DNA of 50,616 nucleotides from Phaeoceros laevis. Its lineage: Eukaryota; Anthocerotophyta; Anthocerotopsida; Notothyladales. A model generated the notes under the pieces. That model ran no database searches, was not told the DNA's origin, and saw nothing but the letters and a program-made list of their open reading frames with translations. Positions within the stretch are counted from its first letter, which is position 1; every line of letters begins with the position of its first letter. The position numbers were made by a program, and so were the translations under genes. Positions 20,499 to 30,066 of this stretch are shown piece after piece. Location: the NCBI GenBank assembly GCA_049999765.1, contig JBNGIQ010008440.1:43621-94236 (forward strand), in the 5' to 3' direction.

Positions 20499-22439
20499 TT
20501 ACTCAGTAACACAGCTGCAGGTGTATCAACTGCCGTGCCTGCCAGTATTGCTATGCACGCTGCAGGGGACATATGAGATGGCCCTTCATCCTGGCGTGCT
20601 CCAGTCATGTCACTGCTCCCCTCGACAGGATTTCTTGATAATCCATCTGCATTATTGTGCACCCTCCCTGGCTTGTGCACAATGTTCATATCGTACTCAG
20701 ATAGCAACAGCGCCCACCTTGCTAACTTGCCACTAAGCTTAGGATTTGTCATAAGCCAGTGCAGCGGTTGATGATCAGTCACTATCTGGAAGCTGCGACC
20801 ATATAGATAGGGTCTGAAATGCAGCACTGCCCACACACTCGCTAGGCATTCCCCCTCATTTGAGAAGTAGTTAGCCTCTGCCGAGTTGTTGGATCTACTT
20901 GCATATGCTACAACATGTTCAAACCCGTCCTCATCCACCTGTGCAAGCACAGCCCCTATCCCAAGCATGCTCCAGTCGGTGTATAACACAAAAGGCTTGT
21001 CAAAATCTGCTCTGGCCAACACTCGGTAATTTGTGAGCTGCTCCTTCAGCTCAAGCCAGGCTATCTCTTGCTCTTGCTCCCACTGCCAAGACACATCTTT
21101 CTTCAACAACTCGTACAGTGGTTTACAAATGGCACTCATGTCCTTACAGAATCGACGATAGTAGTTACATAGTCCCAAAAATGCAAGCAGAGATGCAAGA
21201 TCAGTGGGTCTTGGCATCCTTGCTATAGCAGATATTTTTGCAGACTGAGGTTCAATACTTCCTGGTGAGATCAGATGGCCCAAATACTCCACTTGTTGCC
21301 ATCCGAACTTGCACTTGCTTGGGTGTGCCTTCAACCCACACTCATCAAGTCTCTTTAGAAATTGCTCCACATGCCCTAAATGCTCTTCAAATTTATCACT
21401 GAATACCACTAAATCATCAATGTAACACCTCACAAATGGCAAGCCCAACAGCTCCAGATCCATCACCTTCTGGAAGTACGTTGAGCTATTCTTCAATCCA
21501 AACGGCATTCCTTCCCACTCCCATAATCCGTCCTTGCCCCATTTGAAACATTGTCTTCTCTTTGTCAGCTTTTTCAATCATAATTTGATTGAATCCTTGT
21601 CTCATGTCAAGAGTGGTAAAATACCTTGCCTTACCGATGGCATCGAAGATCTCATCCGGCGTCAGCATCGGGTACTTGTCTTGGGCAGTAGCTGCATTCA
21701 AAGGTCTGTAATCTCCACACATCATGCACTCAGTCCATTCTCCACTTTCATCCTTCTTTGGTGGTAGGACAGTGGCAGCAGCATACTGTGACGATGACTT
21801 CCTAATCAATCCTGCTTCAGCTAATTCCTGACAGCGTTTGTCAACTATTTCCCACTCAGCTTGACTCAATTTATGCCTACGCCTGAAAATTGGCTCCTTC
21901 GTGTTCAAAGGAATTGAGAACTTGTGCTTCTCATACCTGCCAAGTTCTTTCATGTTGAACGCAAAGACATGTCGATACTTGTCCAACAGAGCCCGCAGCT
22001 GTTCCTTCTCCCTTTTGTCCAAACTTTCATTTACTACCCAAGAATAGCTTCCTGGACAGTCTGCTATTGCTCTGGGCACCGACTCCCTTTTGTGACGTGC
22101 CACCCGTTCAAGGTCATCCCCTGCCACATTCCCTTGTTCTGCTCCATGAGCTTGCAGAATATGCTCTGTCCCTCTCTCACTCCATGCCGGGGCAGCTTCT
22201 ATGCGCAATTGCAACCTCCGGATCTTGCCTCCTTCTGACTGTTCGACGATCTGATGCACCAAGCTGGTTGTAATCACCCACTTCATGGTGTTCAAGTCGA
22301 ATGCCCTCCCGATTAATCGGCACCTTGTGCCTTCACTGATTCCTGCCACTGCCGTACTTCCGGCATCAAATCCCATTGCAACTTCTTGCTCTGTTGAAAA
22401 TGGGTCTCCTACCTCGTTTCCTACAGTATCCAGAATCAC
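20495..22439 (-). pseudogene. Ty3/gypsy reverse transcriptase-RNase H (frameshifted)
   Basis: Upstream 120 residues are of unclear identity, possibly a protease remnant; then comes the polymerase linker. RT shows YRPLNAATAQDKYP, LDMRQGFNQI, EGMPFGLKNS and FVRCYIDDLVVFSD, with both palm aspartate motifs intact. RNase H keeps LYTDWSMLGIGAVLAQ, EGECLASVWAVLHF and VTDHQPLHWL, holding its acidic residues. One extra A near 21545 shifts the frame inside RT. A second frame change at about 20497 separates it from integrase. No gag or clear protease is seen upstream. The domain order RT-RNase H-integrase identifies Ty3/gypsy. Confidence 0.9.
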
Positions 22440-23047
22440 ACATGGGCAGGTGTTGTAAATTGACGAGGACAGGAACTGTTGGGATAGACAAACTCCTCTA
22501 CAGGTTGTGCATAGTTGTGACGCAGGCGGTGTGGAAAATGTGCTTGTGCAGGTAAAAAACCTGACTACCGTGACCTGTACGCCAGGAAATCATCGGGCGA
22601 GTGGCGCCCTTGTGTCCTAGCCTCGCACAGATCAGGACGAGTGTGCTTTCTTCCACGACGCTGCCTTCCAGCCCGATTGCGCCTCGGATCCATTCCTAAC
22701 AAGTAAATGCCCAATGCGGCAATATTCCTGCCACAATGCCAACTTCCTTCTTCTCCATTTTAGTAACCTTTGCACCTGCAACACCCACCTGACAATGTTT
22801 CTGTTGTGCGCAGGCTCCTCACGACCTGCAGCGTAGTGCCACCTGCACCTTCCGGTGCGGTGCCTTCTGCATACGGAAGCTGCACCTACGCGCGCGCATC
22901 TCTTCTCGCCATAGAATGCCTTTGATGGCGCCAGCGATCAACACTTGGAACTCTGCATCAAAGAATGGGTGTAGATACTCAAGCCATCTTACCCATTACA
23001 AAATTCTAGGATCAGGTCCCGCCATAGCAACAAATTGCATGTTAGTG
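22440..23047 (-). other. Degenerate 5' internal region of an LTR element
   Basis: It lies just inside the primer-binding site at 23048-23059. The minus strand opens a broken frame (MAGPDP, then a stop, then VRWLEYLHPFFDAEF) that could be a gag start. No capsid or zinc-knuckle motif is seen. It is too short (about 600 bp) for a full gag and protease. Confidence 0.35.
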
Positions 23048-23059
23048 TCTCTGATACCA
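23048..23059 (-). promoter_or_regulatory. Primer-binding site (initiator tRNA-Met type)
   Basis: Minus strand TGGTATCAGAGA follows the LTR end directly. Eleven of 12 bases match the usual TGGTATCAGAGC complementary to initiator tRNA-Met. Confidence 0.75.
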
Positions 23060-23286
23060 TGTTGTAAAAACTAGGTGTGCATTAGATCTTATAGCGTGAA
23101 GCTTAGTGCATTGCAAGAAAGGGGGAACAAAAGACAAGAATCCATGTGCGCCGGCAGCACTTGTGTCTCGGGACAGGTGATCGTCACCTTCAACTAACGT
23201 CTAACTAACCTATGTATATCAACTAGAGTTTGAGTCATATAATTAAAGTTAATTAAACCCTACGCAGGGGTTAGGGTTTTCCAACA
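23060..23286 (-). mobile_element. 227-bp LTR inserted in a copia reverse transcriptase
   Basis: On the minus strand it starts TGTTGGAAAACCCTAACCCC and ends TTTTTACAACA, giving TGTTG/CAACA ends, with a primer site right after. Thus it is a 5' LTR whose internal part runs to lower coordinates. It cuts the copia RT just after VARGYS at 23287. Its start (TGTTGG) differs from the putative LTR start after the gypsy polypurine tract (TGATAG), so its link to that pol is not proven. No 3' partner LTR was found. Confidence 0.75.
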
Positions 23287-23825
23287 GACTGTAGCCCCTG
23301 GCTACAAGTCATGCTTTATACCTTGAGATGCTTCCATCTGCTGCAAGCTTCTTTTTAAATACCCATTTACACGTGACCACTTTTCTGCCAGGAGGCAAGT
23401 CTTCTAGCTTCCATGTCCCATTGTCAATCAAGGATTGGTATTCTGAATCAATGGCAACCTTCCACTTAGCAGCTTCTGATGAGTTGATTGCCTCTTTGTA
23501 GGAGAATGGCTCGCCCAAGCTCTCAGGATTGCTATCTTCCTGGATGAGGAAAGAAGAATAAGTCAAAGGTTTGTGCATCACTCATCTGGAGATGCTTGCG
23601 GTGGCGAGCACTCCTCCTTGGCTGAGCAAGCTCTTGTTCTGGTTGGACATTGCTTGCCTCATCAGATGGTATAGACTGTTCCACTTCAGATTCTGAATCA
23701 GATCCTTCTACCTGTTCATCATGTGTATCATTTGAAGTGCCATACTCTGATGTTCCAGGAACTCCATCATCCTCTGGGAAGACACTAACAGGCTCGTGTG
23801 GTGCTGCAGGTACTACTGGAGGCAC
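23287..23825 (-). pseudogene. Ty1/copia reverse transcriptase, N-terminal part (interrupted)
   Basis: Minus strand carries the acidic linker before RT (about 23532-23825) and the RVT_2 start with EAAKWKVAIDSEYQSL, NGTWKLEDLPPGRKVV, CKWVFKKK and RYKA. A TGA replaces the usual Arg after RYKA, then LVARGYS, where the 227-bp LTR begins. The rest of RT and RNase H is absent from the window. Copia RT normally runs on for several hundred residues. Confidence 0.85.
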
Positions 23826-23839
23826 CTAGACTTGGACTG

Positions 23840-25460
23840 CTAGAGGAGTTGGCGTGGCTGCTGGAGAGATAGGAGCAGCAGACTGATACAAGGAATCATT
23901 AGATTCAACGTCTGGTTCAATTGTAGAAGCCTCATCTTCGGGCACGGGCTGCAATGGTGCAGAAGGAAAGTCAACAACAGTTGTTCATTAAATATAACAC
24001 TACATGAGTGTGTGACAGCCCTGGTATCGGGGTCGAACAACTTGTATCCTTTTACTCCTTCTATATAGCCTACAAATACATACTTCCTCGCTTTATAATC
24101 AAGCTTCACCCTCTGGTCTTTGGATAAGTGGGCATAGGCAGGTGACCCAAATATGCGAAGATGATTGATCCGAGGTTTGTATGTGGTCCAATGCTCATAA
24201 GGTGTGGCATCTGGAAACACACTTGTAGGCAGCCTGTTACAAATGTAGGCAGCAGTAGAGACTGCTTCAACCCAATAGCCTCGTGACAGGCCTGCTTGTT
24301 TAAGCATAGACTTAGCTTGTTCCTGGATGTGGCGATTACTTATCTCAGCAATGGGATACTGAGATGAAGTATATGGAGTGGTCAGCTGACGGACGATTTT
24401 GTGGCTCTTGCAAAAATCAACAAAGGCATATGAGGTATATTCGTCGCCATTATCACTTCGTAAAGTTTTTAGTGACCCTCCTGTATGTCTTTCTGCATAA
24501 GTGACATATTCTTCAAAGCATTCCAGAGCCTGACTCTTCTGTTTGATCAGGTACACCATAATGTATCGACTCTAGTCATCTATGAAAGAGAGAAAATATC
24601 GTGCACCGCCAAAAGAGACAGTGGACATGGGGCCACATATATCCGAGTGAACAAGTTCAAGCACCTTAGTGGATCTCATGGGATTCCTGTCCTTATAGGG
24701 AGCTCGATGATGCTTGCCGAAGACATAGGCCTCACAAAATTGTTTGTCGGCAAACTTCAGCATAAATTTTTCCCGATAAAGTAAGTTGCTGCTGACCATT
24801 GACTTGAGTTTATCAAAGTTTGCATATCTCAATCGACAGTGCCACAATATGGTGTCTCTCTCATCTAGCTGTGCTTAAGCAAGGTTGACGATGGGCCTAC
24901 CCAACTTATATTGAATATCCAGCTGATACAGGTTGTGTGTAGGTGTCCCTATGACTACAACCTTGCCCTTGGTTTGCTGGTCTATGACATGGCATTCTCC
25001 ACCAGTGAAGGACGTGCTCAACATGTGTTGTGTGTCTAAGAGATAGACAGAGACCAAGTTTTTGACCATTGCTGGTACATGTAGCACATCGACGAGCTCA
25101 ATAGTGACTCCACTGGTGAGTAGGACAGGTACAGTTCCTATACCTACTATGGGCAGCCCATGATCATCGCCTATAAGTACAATCTGACCTCTTGGTACCT
25201 TCCTATACTAGAAGGAGAATGCAGATTGTGTATGACAAATATGAGAGGAGGCACCTGAGTTGAGATACCACGCATGTCGGAATTGTGGTGTTGACACCAT
25301 ATATACAGCAAGGAGTGTAGGAGACTTCTGTACTGCAACATTACTCTCAGGTGGTGCTGTATGGCGAGGCTCATTTGCCTTTTTCTTGCGGTAGTCCGCT
25401 TCCCAGTGTCCAGGTATGAGACACCAATTGCATGGGCCTTTTTTCTTAGCAACTTGTGTT
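23840..25460 (-). pseudogene. Ty1/copia protease and integrase
   Basis: Reading right to left: a zinc knuckle CNWCLIPGHWEADY with the last Cys changed to Tyr; protease WYLNSGASSHI with the catalytic Asp of D-S-G changed to Asn; the pre-integrase region with LWHCRLRYANF and FCEAYVFGKHHR, where a Cys of the zinc pair is Tyr; the integrase core with HSDICGPM, TLRSDNGDEY and a Glu in PIAEISNRH; then GYWVEAVSTAAYICNRLP and KARKYVFVGY. The order protease-integrase-RT defines Ty1/copia. Stops at about 25200, 24875 and 24572 fall in one continuous frame, and the three lost residues are all G-to-A changes on the coding strand. Confidence 0.88.
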
Positions 25461-27177
25461 GTGTTAGGCCTTCATTTGATACTGTTACTCGCACTTGGAT
25501 TATTATATTGTCCTTGAGAGGGCTGACGGAATGGCTGCCTCTTAGTGCCCTTGTTTGCATACAAGGCTCCGTTTGAGGACTCTCCCCTGGAGGAGGTACC
25601 GCTACTGCTTGACATTCTTGTGGACTCCTCCTCCAAGAGGGCCCCAATAGTGTCGGACAATGCAACTGTAGGGGCCTGGCCTGCAGGTGTAGCCTGAGAT
25701 ATATTCCTGAGGTGCGTAGAGTGATTACTAATGAAGGTCCTATAGCTATCAGGAAGCGACAAGAGTAGTGCTACTGCTGCATTCATTTCAGTGGTCGTAG
25801 TGCCACTTGAAGTAAGTTTAGACCTTAACGTCCTAAACTTTATGACATGTTGCTCAACAGAGTCATTTTCTCGCATTTTGAGATTGTAAAAGGCTCTTGT
25901 TGCACATACCATAGAGGACCCATTGGTGACTCTATAGATCTATGCCACGGACTCCCATACTGCCTTAGTTGTTTCAGTATCCTAAGTATGATGCATCATG
26001 GAGCTATGTAATGTTGACTGAATGATGCCAAGGGCCCGCAAATCACGTTTAACCCACGTGTCTATTGTTGCTTGAGATGTTCCTTGTGCAGGCTTGGGCT
26101 CAATCCCGGTAACAACATGCCGTAGATCATGTTCCTTGAGGATGGGTTGTACACGTAGTGCCCATATGTCATATTGGGTACCACTCAACCTATCTTTTTC
26201 CCTAAAGTCGATCTTCATGTTGTTCACCGTTGTATTGTGAGTGACTGCCCCTTGTGCCATGTTATGAATAGCCTGAGAGGCTAATGAAGCTCTTAATGGG
26301 TGTGCTAACAAGGTTGCCCTAGTGGCTTGCTATGCTTGATGGGTCTGTGCACATCAACGTTGGCCTGAATTGCTTGACTGTGCATCAGGAAGTGGTCTAT
26401 TGAGGTTCCAAGGGGATCTACTGCCAAGTGAGGCTCAGATGCTCCTCTGCCAGCGCCCCTTCCGCGTCCTCTACCACGACCATGTGTATTCCTTGTGCCA
26501 CGACCTCTGTGTGACATCCGAGGTTGTCAAGCCTCAAAAACGGTACGCAGTCCTCCTGCTGCAGGTAGGTTGCGCACTGTTTCAATTCTTGCTGCAGCCA
26601 TCTTGTGCCACTAAAGATCTGCGTGCTTCTTGCCGGCGTCTCGCTCTTCGGCAGTTCTTAGGAGAAGCAGGTTGAGGTATGGCGACACACAACTCAATGC
26701 GTGCAGCAAGGACTTCAATCCTTCTACTATTTGCTATGACTCTATTAGTCAAGTCACACAATTGATCCCTTGTTCTACAGCCTACCAACTTGATAAGGTT
26801 GTACAGTTCAACTGATCACTACGTGAAGGAAAAGAGCTGTACGAATCAGCACACCCGTGACACAGGGAAGACCCTCTATCCATGAGTCTCTTTGTACTTG
26901 CGTTTGAAATGTGCTGAGCCCTTTCAAGTTTTTCACGCACTTCTCTTCTAAGATGTGCTAAGGGATCCTTAGGGACTGACTTTGTCTATGTGCTATTTGT
27001 GCTAGTGCAAAGATCCTCAACAGGCTTTGGTGCGTTCGCCAAGAAGTACTCTATCAATCGACGATGCTCTACGACCCCTCCAACTATCGCACGATTGTGT
27101 GCAGCGACAGATTCACTAGGACGCTCAAGATCTGGATCTGCAGGCAGGTTTGCTCTGCAATTCCTGTGTCTCGGCAT
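25461..27177 (-). pseudogene. Ty1/copia gag with N-terminal extension and RG-rich segment
   Basis: Gag packages the element RNA. The conserved part (25472-26311) has LSGTQYDIWALRVQPILKEH, the copia gag start, and later FYNLKMRENDSVEQHVIKF and LLLSLPDSYRTF (UBN2 type). Upstream, another frame carries an Arg-Gly tract (about 26440-26517: TRNTHGRGRGRGRGAGRG). A further N-terminal piece (26986-27177) starts MPRHRNC. Stops near 25982 and 25920 and a frameshift near 26305 break it. An RG-rich segment before the capsid is not usual for copia and may bind nucleic acid. The true start is likely the ATG at 27177, about 185 bp inside the primer site. Confidence 0.7.
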
Positions 27178-27360
27178 GACGTCTATTGGTAGAAGTGATA
27201 AATTGCATCAGCAAGAAACATGTCTGCCTTGACGCCTAACCTGACCCGTGCGACTTCTAGCGCTGTCATGAAGCTTCTAAATTTCTCATGACTAAAAGTT
27301 CTAATGCAAACTTTTGTTGTGCAAAAACTCACAGTGACCAAGTAGCGCGACAGGTTCCAT

Positions 27361-27372
27361 GCTCTGATACCA
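27361..27372 (-). promoter_or_regulatory. Primer-binding site of the copia element
   Basis: Minus strand TGGTATCAGAGC, a full match to the initiator tRNA-Met primer site, directly next to the LTR end ATCCGCA at 27373. Confidence 0.88.
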
Positions 27373-27591
27373 TGCGGATTGATTCAGGCAGGATCAAGTA
27401 GCAGAATAATGAAAGATTGATAGATTGTGGTCTCGGTGACCGTGTGTCTTTAAGCCAAGTTCATGTGAGCAGTTGTAACGCTTCATAGAAACGTGAAGGC
27501 CAACCGCCCCGTATGAAACAACAGGACGATATGAAACATCCTAACGTTTCATATCGTCCCGGTGTCAGAATTTCATATCGTCCCGGTGTCA
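27373..27591 (-). mobile_element. 5' LTR of the copia element
   Basis: The inner edge is fixed at 27373 (LTR ends in CA next to the primer site). The outer edge is uncertain: ggtgtca occurs at 27561-27567 and 27585-27591, giving 195 or 219 bp. It contains a perfect 14-bp inverted repeat at 27524-27559 and a 24-bp tandem duplication (tttcatatcgtcccggtgtc twice). The partner LTR is not in the window. Confidence 0.65.
27524..27559. repeat. Perfect 14-bp inverted repeat, 8-nt loop
   Basis: ggacgatatgaaac at 27524-27537 and its exact complement at 27546-27559. It lies in the putative U3 part of the copia LTR, so it could be a promoter element or hairpin. Confidence 0.85.
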
Positions 27592-27688
27592 AAATTTCAT
27601 GAAGGCGGTAGTTGTTTTATTGACGCAAGAAATAACCTGCGGGGGTCGTGATTCCGTTTTTCCACCCTTCTACCCTGGGTGCCCGCAT

Positions 27689-27757
27689 ATGGGCAAGGGG
27701 GGGACCCTCTATGGGACCGTATCAACCTCCTCAAATAGTCACACACACACACACGCC
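27689..27757 (+). repeat. Dispersed repeat ending in (CA)n, copy 2
   Basis: Shares gggtgcccgcatatggg, ccctctatgggaccgt and cctcaaatagt plus a CA run with copy 1 (7158-7245). It ends directly against the intron of the PCCB exon copy at 27758. Confidence 0.55.
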
Positions 27758-27828
27758 CTTTCACAAGAGCACCTTACCGGGGGGGAATCCTGGGACATCA
27801 ACAGAGGTGACAGTGGGTATGTTGAAAC
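27758..27828 (-). pseudogene. Propionyl-CoA carboxylase beta-like exon fragment (second copy)
   Basis: The minus strand encodes FNIPTVTSVDVPGFPPG and a splice donor G|GTAAGG at 27778/27777. It then matches the intron start of the fuller copy at 29230 (tgctcttgtgaaa). The frame is whole here, whereas the copy at 29236-29319 has lost a base. The upstream part lies in the 400-N gap. It may be the remaining piece of the parent gene or a partial duplicate. Confidence 0.6.
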
Positions 27829-28228
27829 NNNNNNNNNNNNNNNNNNNNNNNNNNNNNNNNNNNNNNNNNNNNNNNNNNNNNNNNNNNNNNNNNNNNNNNN
27901 NNNNNNNNNNNNNNNNNNNNNNNNNNNNNNNNNNNNNNNNNNNNNNNNNNNNNNNNNNNNNNNNNNNNNNNNNNNNNNNNNNNNNNNNNNNNNNNNNNNN
28001 NNNNNNNNNNNNNNNNNNNNNNNNNNNNNNNNNNNNNNNNNNNNNNNNNNNNNNNNNNNNNNNNNNNNNNNNNNNNNNNNNNNNNNNNNNNNNNNNNNNN
28101 NNNNNNNNNNNNNNNNNNNNNNNNNNNNNNNNNNNNNNNNNNNNNNNNNNNNNNNNNNNNNNNNNNNNNNNNNNNNNNNNNNNNNNNNNNNNNNNNNNNN
28201 NNNNNNNNNNNNNNNNNNNNNNNNNNNN
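27829..28228. other. Assembly gap, 400 N
   Basis: N run of 400, probably an estimated size, lying between the two PCCB-like copies. Confidence 0.99.
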
Positions 28229-28770
28229 GTCAACGTCTGGGGGACAGCAAAGTCTTACTTAGAAACTGACCTTACTTAGAACCTCATGATTGTGGTACAC
28301 CCTGGAAGGTGAGGGTGAATTTTGGGAAAATCACGAAGAGGAAGGTGGGAAAAATCACTGACAGGAGGTGGGGGAAATCAGCAGTCCTGGCCATTCTGCA
28401 GCGTGGTGCAGACGTCCAAGGCAAGCCGGGAATTCTTCTAAAATTAACTCTATGTTTTGCAAATTGTATGGTTCCACTGCAGAAGGTAAACCGTGGAGTA
28501 AACCAGGGATGATTTTGGTGCATGTACAGTAACCGAGGGCTATAAAAGTCTGTGGGCCTCTACCGAGATCTCTCAACAGAGATGACAAAAAAAGGTATAG
28601 TGCCATGGTAGACTACACTGTTGGGGAACGAACTTGTGGTCTTCAAGGCAACGATGTAGCCAGATCGATGTTGAAAGCATTTCATATACAGGCCACAGCA
28701 AAGTACCATACCCACCTGTTATGCCATACCCCAGAATACAAGTCCAGAGACATCCCATAGCACAAACGAT
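28229..28770. other. No supportable gene
   Basis: Possibly intron or 3' flank of the PCCB-like pseudogene. It has two short direct repeats (gtgggaaaaatcac and aggtgggggaaatcag) and no frame that I can tie to a family. Confidence 0.3.
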
Positions 28771-29319
28771 TTTGGCTTTGTACAAGATTGCACCAGCACC
28801 CTTCTGATGACACAACCATAGAAAGCAAGCTTAACGGTTATCTAGAAGAAAAACGCTAGGTCATCCAAATGCTTGAGAATAGTTAATACACACCTTTGCG
28901 CACATCACAGCAATTTCAATAGCTGGCCAGGCAAAGTTCGAGTCACCCCGAAGATGTTGAGGGCTCATAACTGCACAAGGATGTTTAGCCTAGCAGAGAA
29001 GAGACTAGTCGGAGTAAAGCCATGCACCATCATATGCCCCACCATAAGCTTTTCGAGTGGTCATTATCGTGACTTTATGAACGTTGCCTCTGGAAAGGCG
29101 TATAGAACCATGCTACCATTTTTTATGATGCCTCCAAGCTCTTGGACCACACCTGCTGTGAACATGAAAATCAATTTTTTGTGTGCCAACAACAGAGATC
29201 TTAGATTTCAACCCGTTTTCACAAGAGCAACTTACCTGGGGGAATCTTGGGACATCAACAAAGGTGACGATGGGTATGTTGAAATAGTCACACTGTCAAA
29301 ATCTCACAAACCTAGCTGC
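28770..29319 (-). pseudogene. Propionyl-CoA carboxylase beta-like pseudogene, introns retained
   Basis: The beta chain of propionyl-CoA carboxylase moves carboxyl from biotin to propionyl-CoA. Four consecutive exon pieces with GT-AG borders are visible. Exon i (29236-29319) has AARFVRF and FNIPIVTFVDVP. Exon ii (29028-29152) has ELGGIIKNG, VLYAFPEAT and RKAYGGAYD. Exon iii (28894-28970) has VMSPQHLRGDSNFAWP and IEIAVM. Exon iv starts at 28800 with GAGAILYK and fades. Introns are 83, 57 (28971-29027) and about 93 nt. Exon i has six extra bases with a stop (TGACAG), a one-base loss and Gly to Arg. Exon ii has a one-base loss. The match is to the PCC beta type, not to methylcrotonyl-CoA carboxylase. 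Retained introns mean a DNA-level copy, not a retrocopy. Confidence 0.75.
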
Positions 29320-29878
29320 CTGCAAGAGAAGCAAGTGTTGGACATTGTCTAACCTGCAAGCAGGATAGCTAAAGCAAACAAAGTGGGTCAGTTACCCAAC
29401 TTTTACAGATGCATCTTGTTTTTCCGTCTCTGGAGACATCAGAAGCATGTGGTGGACTAGCTGAGGAATCCACATGGGCCAAAAAGGGCATGTTTGGAAA
29501 AGGCAGTATTGACAAACTCTTACAAACTGCACTGTATAGGAAATTGGCAACTCACGAAGGGTCCAAGGTGGGCCGATGTGGAGGAGCTGATCGATTACTT
29601 GAGGTAAAAAAGCTCATGAGCTCCCTCACCCTGAAGAGCAGATGAACTTTAGCGCAACCTCGTACTCCCAAAGACCAACATGCCATCTCTCACAGTAATC
29701 CAGGTCAACTACGAGCACTTTTTCTTGGTAGCATCCACTAGGGCATGTCCACCTTGCCAAAGCATCCAGATGATTGTTGAAGGCACCATCACGTGGCCGA
29801 AATTTCCTGTGTGAATGTTAGCGCCACCTAGAGATTACTGGAACCACGTGCACCCTCAAAATCGGCACACACTGGGTA
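29320..29878. other. No supportable gene between two pseudogene fragments
   Basis: Contains an acceptor-like tract next to 29319 and a plus-strand 79-codon frame at 29409-29645 of no known family. Probably intron and spacer. Confidence 0.3.
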
Positions 29879-30066
29879 CACAAGCGAGGCATAGGCCAAT
29901 CTGGGTGTAAGCAGCTTTTGCCTCGAGCAACCACAGCAATCGATATGTTCGCCTGAGAGGGATTGTTCGCAGCGTAGTAGAAGATGTTGGGGATGTTGCC
30001 AATTAGCGTGTATGGGAAACAGACATCGCTCATGCCAACCTACTTCCCAGGCTTGATCTCCAAAGA
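29879..30066 (-). pseudogene. Magnesium chelatase subunit H (ChlH) fragment
   Basis: ChlH is the porphyrin-binding subunit of the enzyme that puts Mg into protoporphyrin IX, the first step of chlorophyll synthesis in the plastid. The minus strand reads SLEIKPGK, a stop, [28 protein letters not shown], then a diverged part in line with the following ChlH residues. The stop TAG at 30040-30042 stands where family members have Gln (CAG). About 60 residues of a protein of some 1,300 are recognisable, and no flanking ChlH exons are seen. It is a decayed fragment; the parent gene must be elsewhere. Confidence 0.65.

Noticed and set aside
19041-22439. Endogenous retrovirus with envelope gene
   Set aside because: No envelope-like frame follows integrase; the element ends with a PHD finger and polypurine tract, as in a Ty3/gypsy retrotransposon.
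23269-23286. gggttagggtttt, resembling telomere repeats
   Set aside because: Only about one and a half units, and it lies inside the first bases of a defined LTR.
28920-28950. gttcgagtc as a tRNA T-loop
   Set aside because: No cloverleaf partner arms nearby; it lies in the PCC-like exon. No tRNA or rRNA gene was found elsewhere.
28873-29352. Plus-strand 159-codon frame as a gene
   Set aside because: It is antisense to the PCC-like exons, which give clear family motifs on the minus strand.
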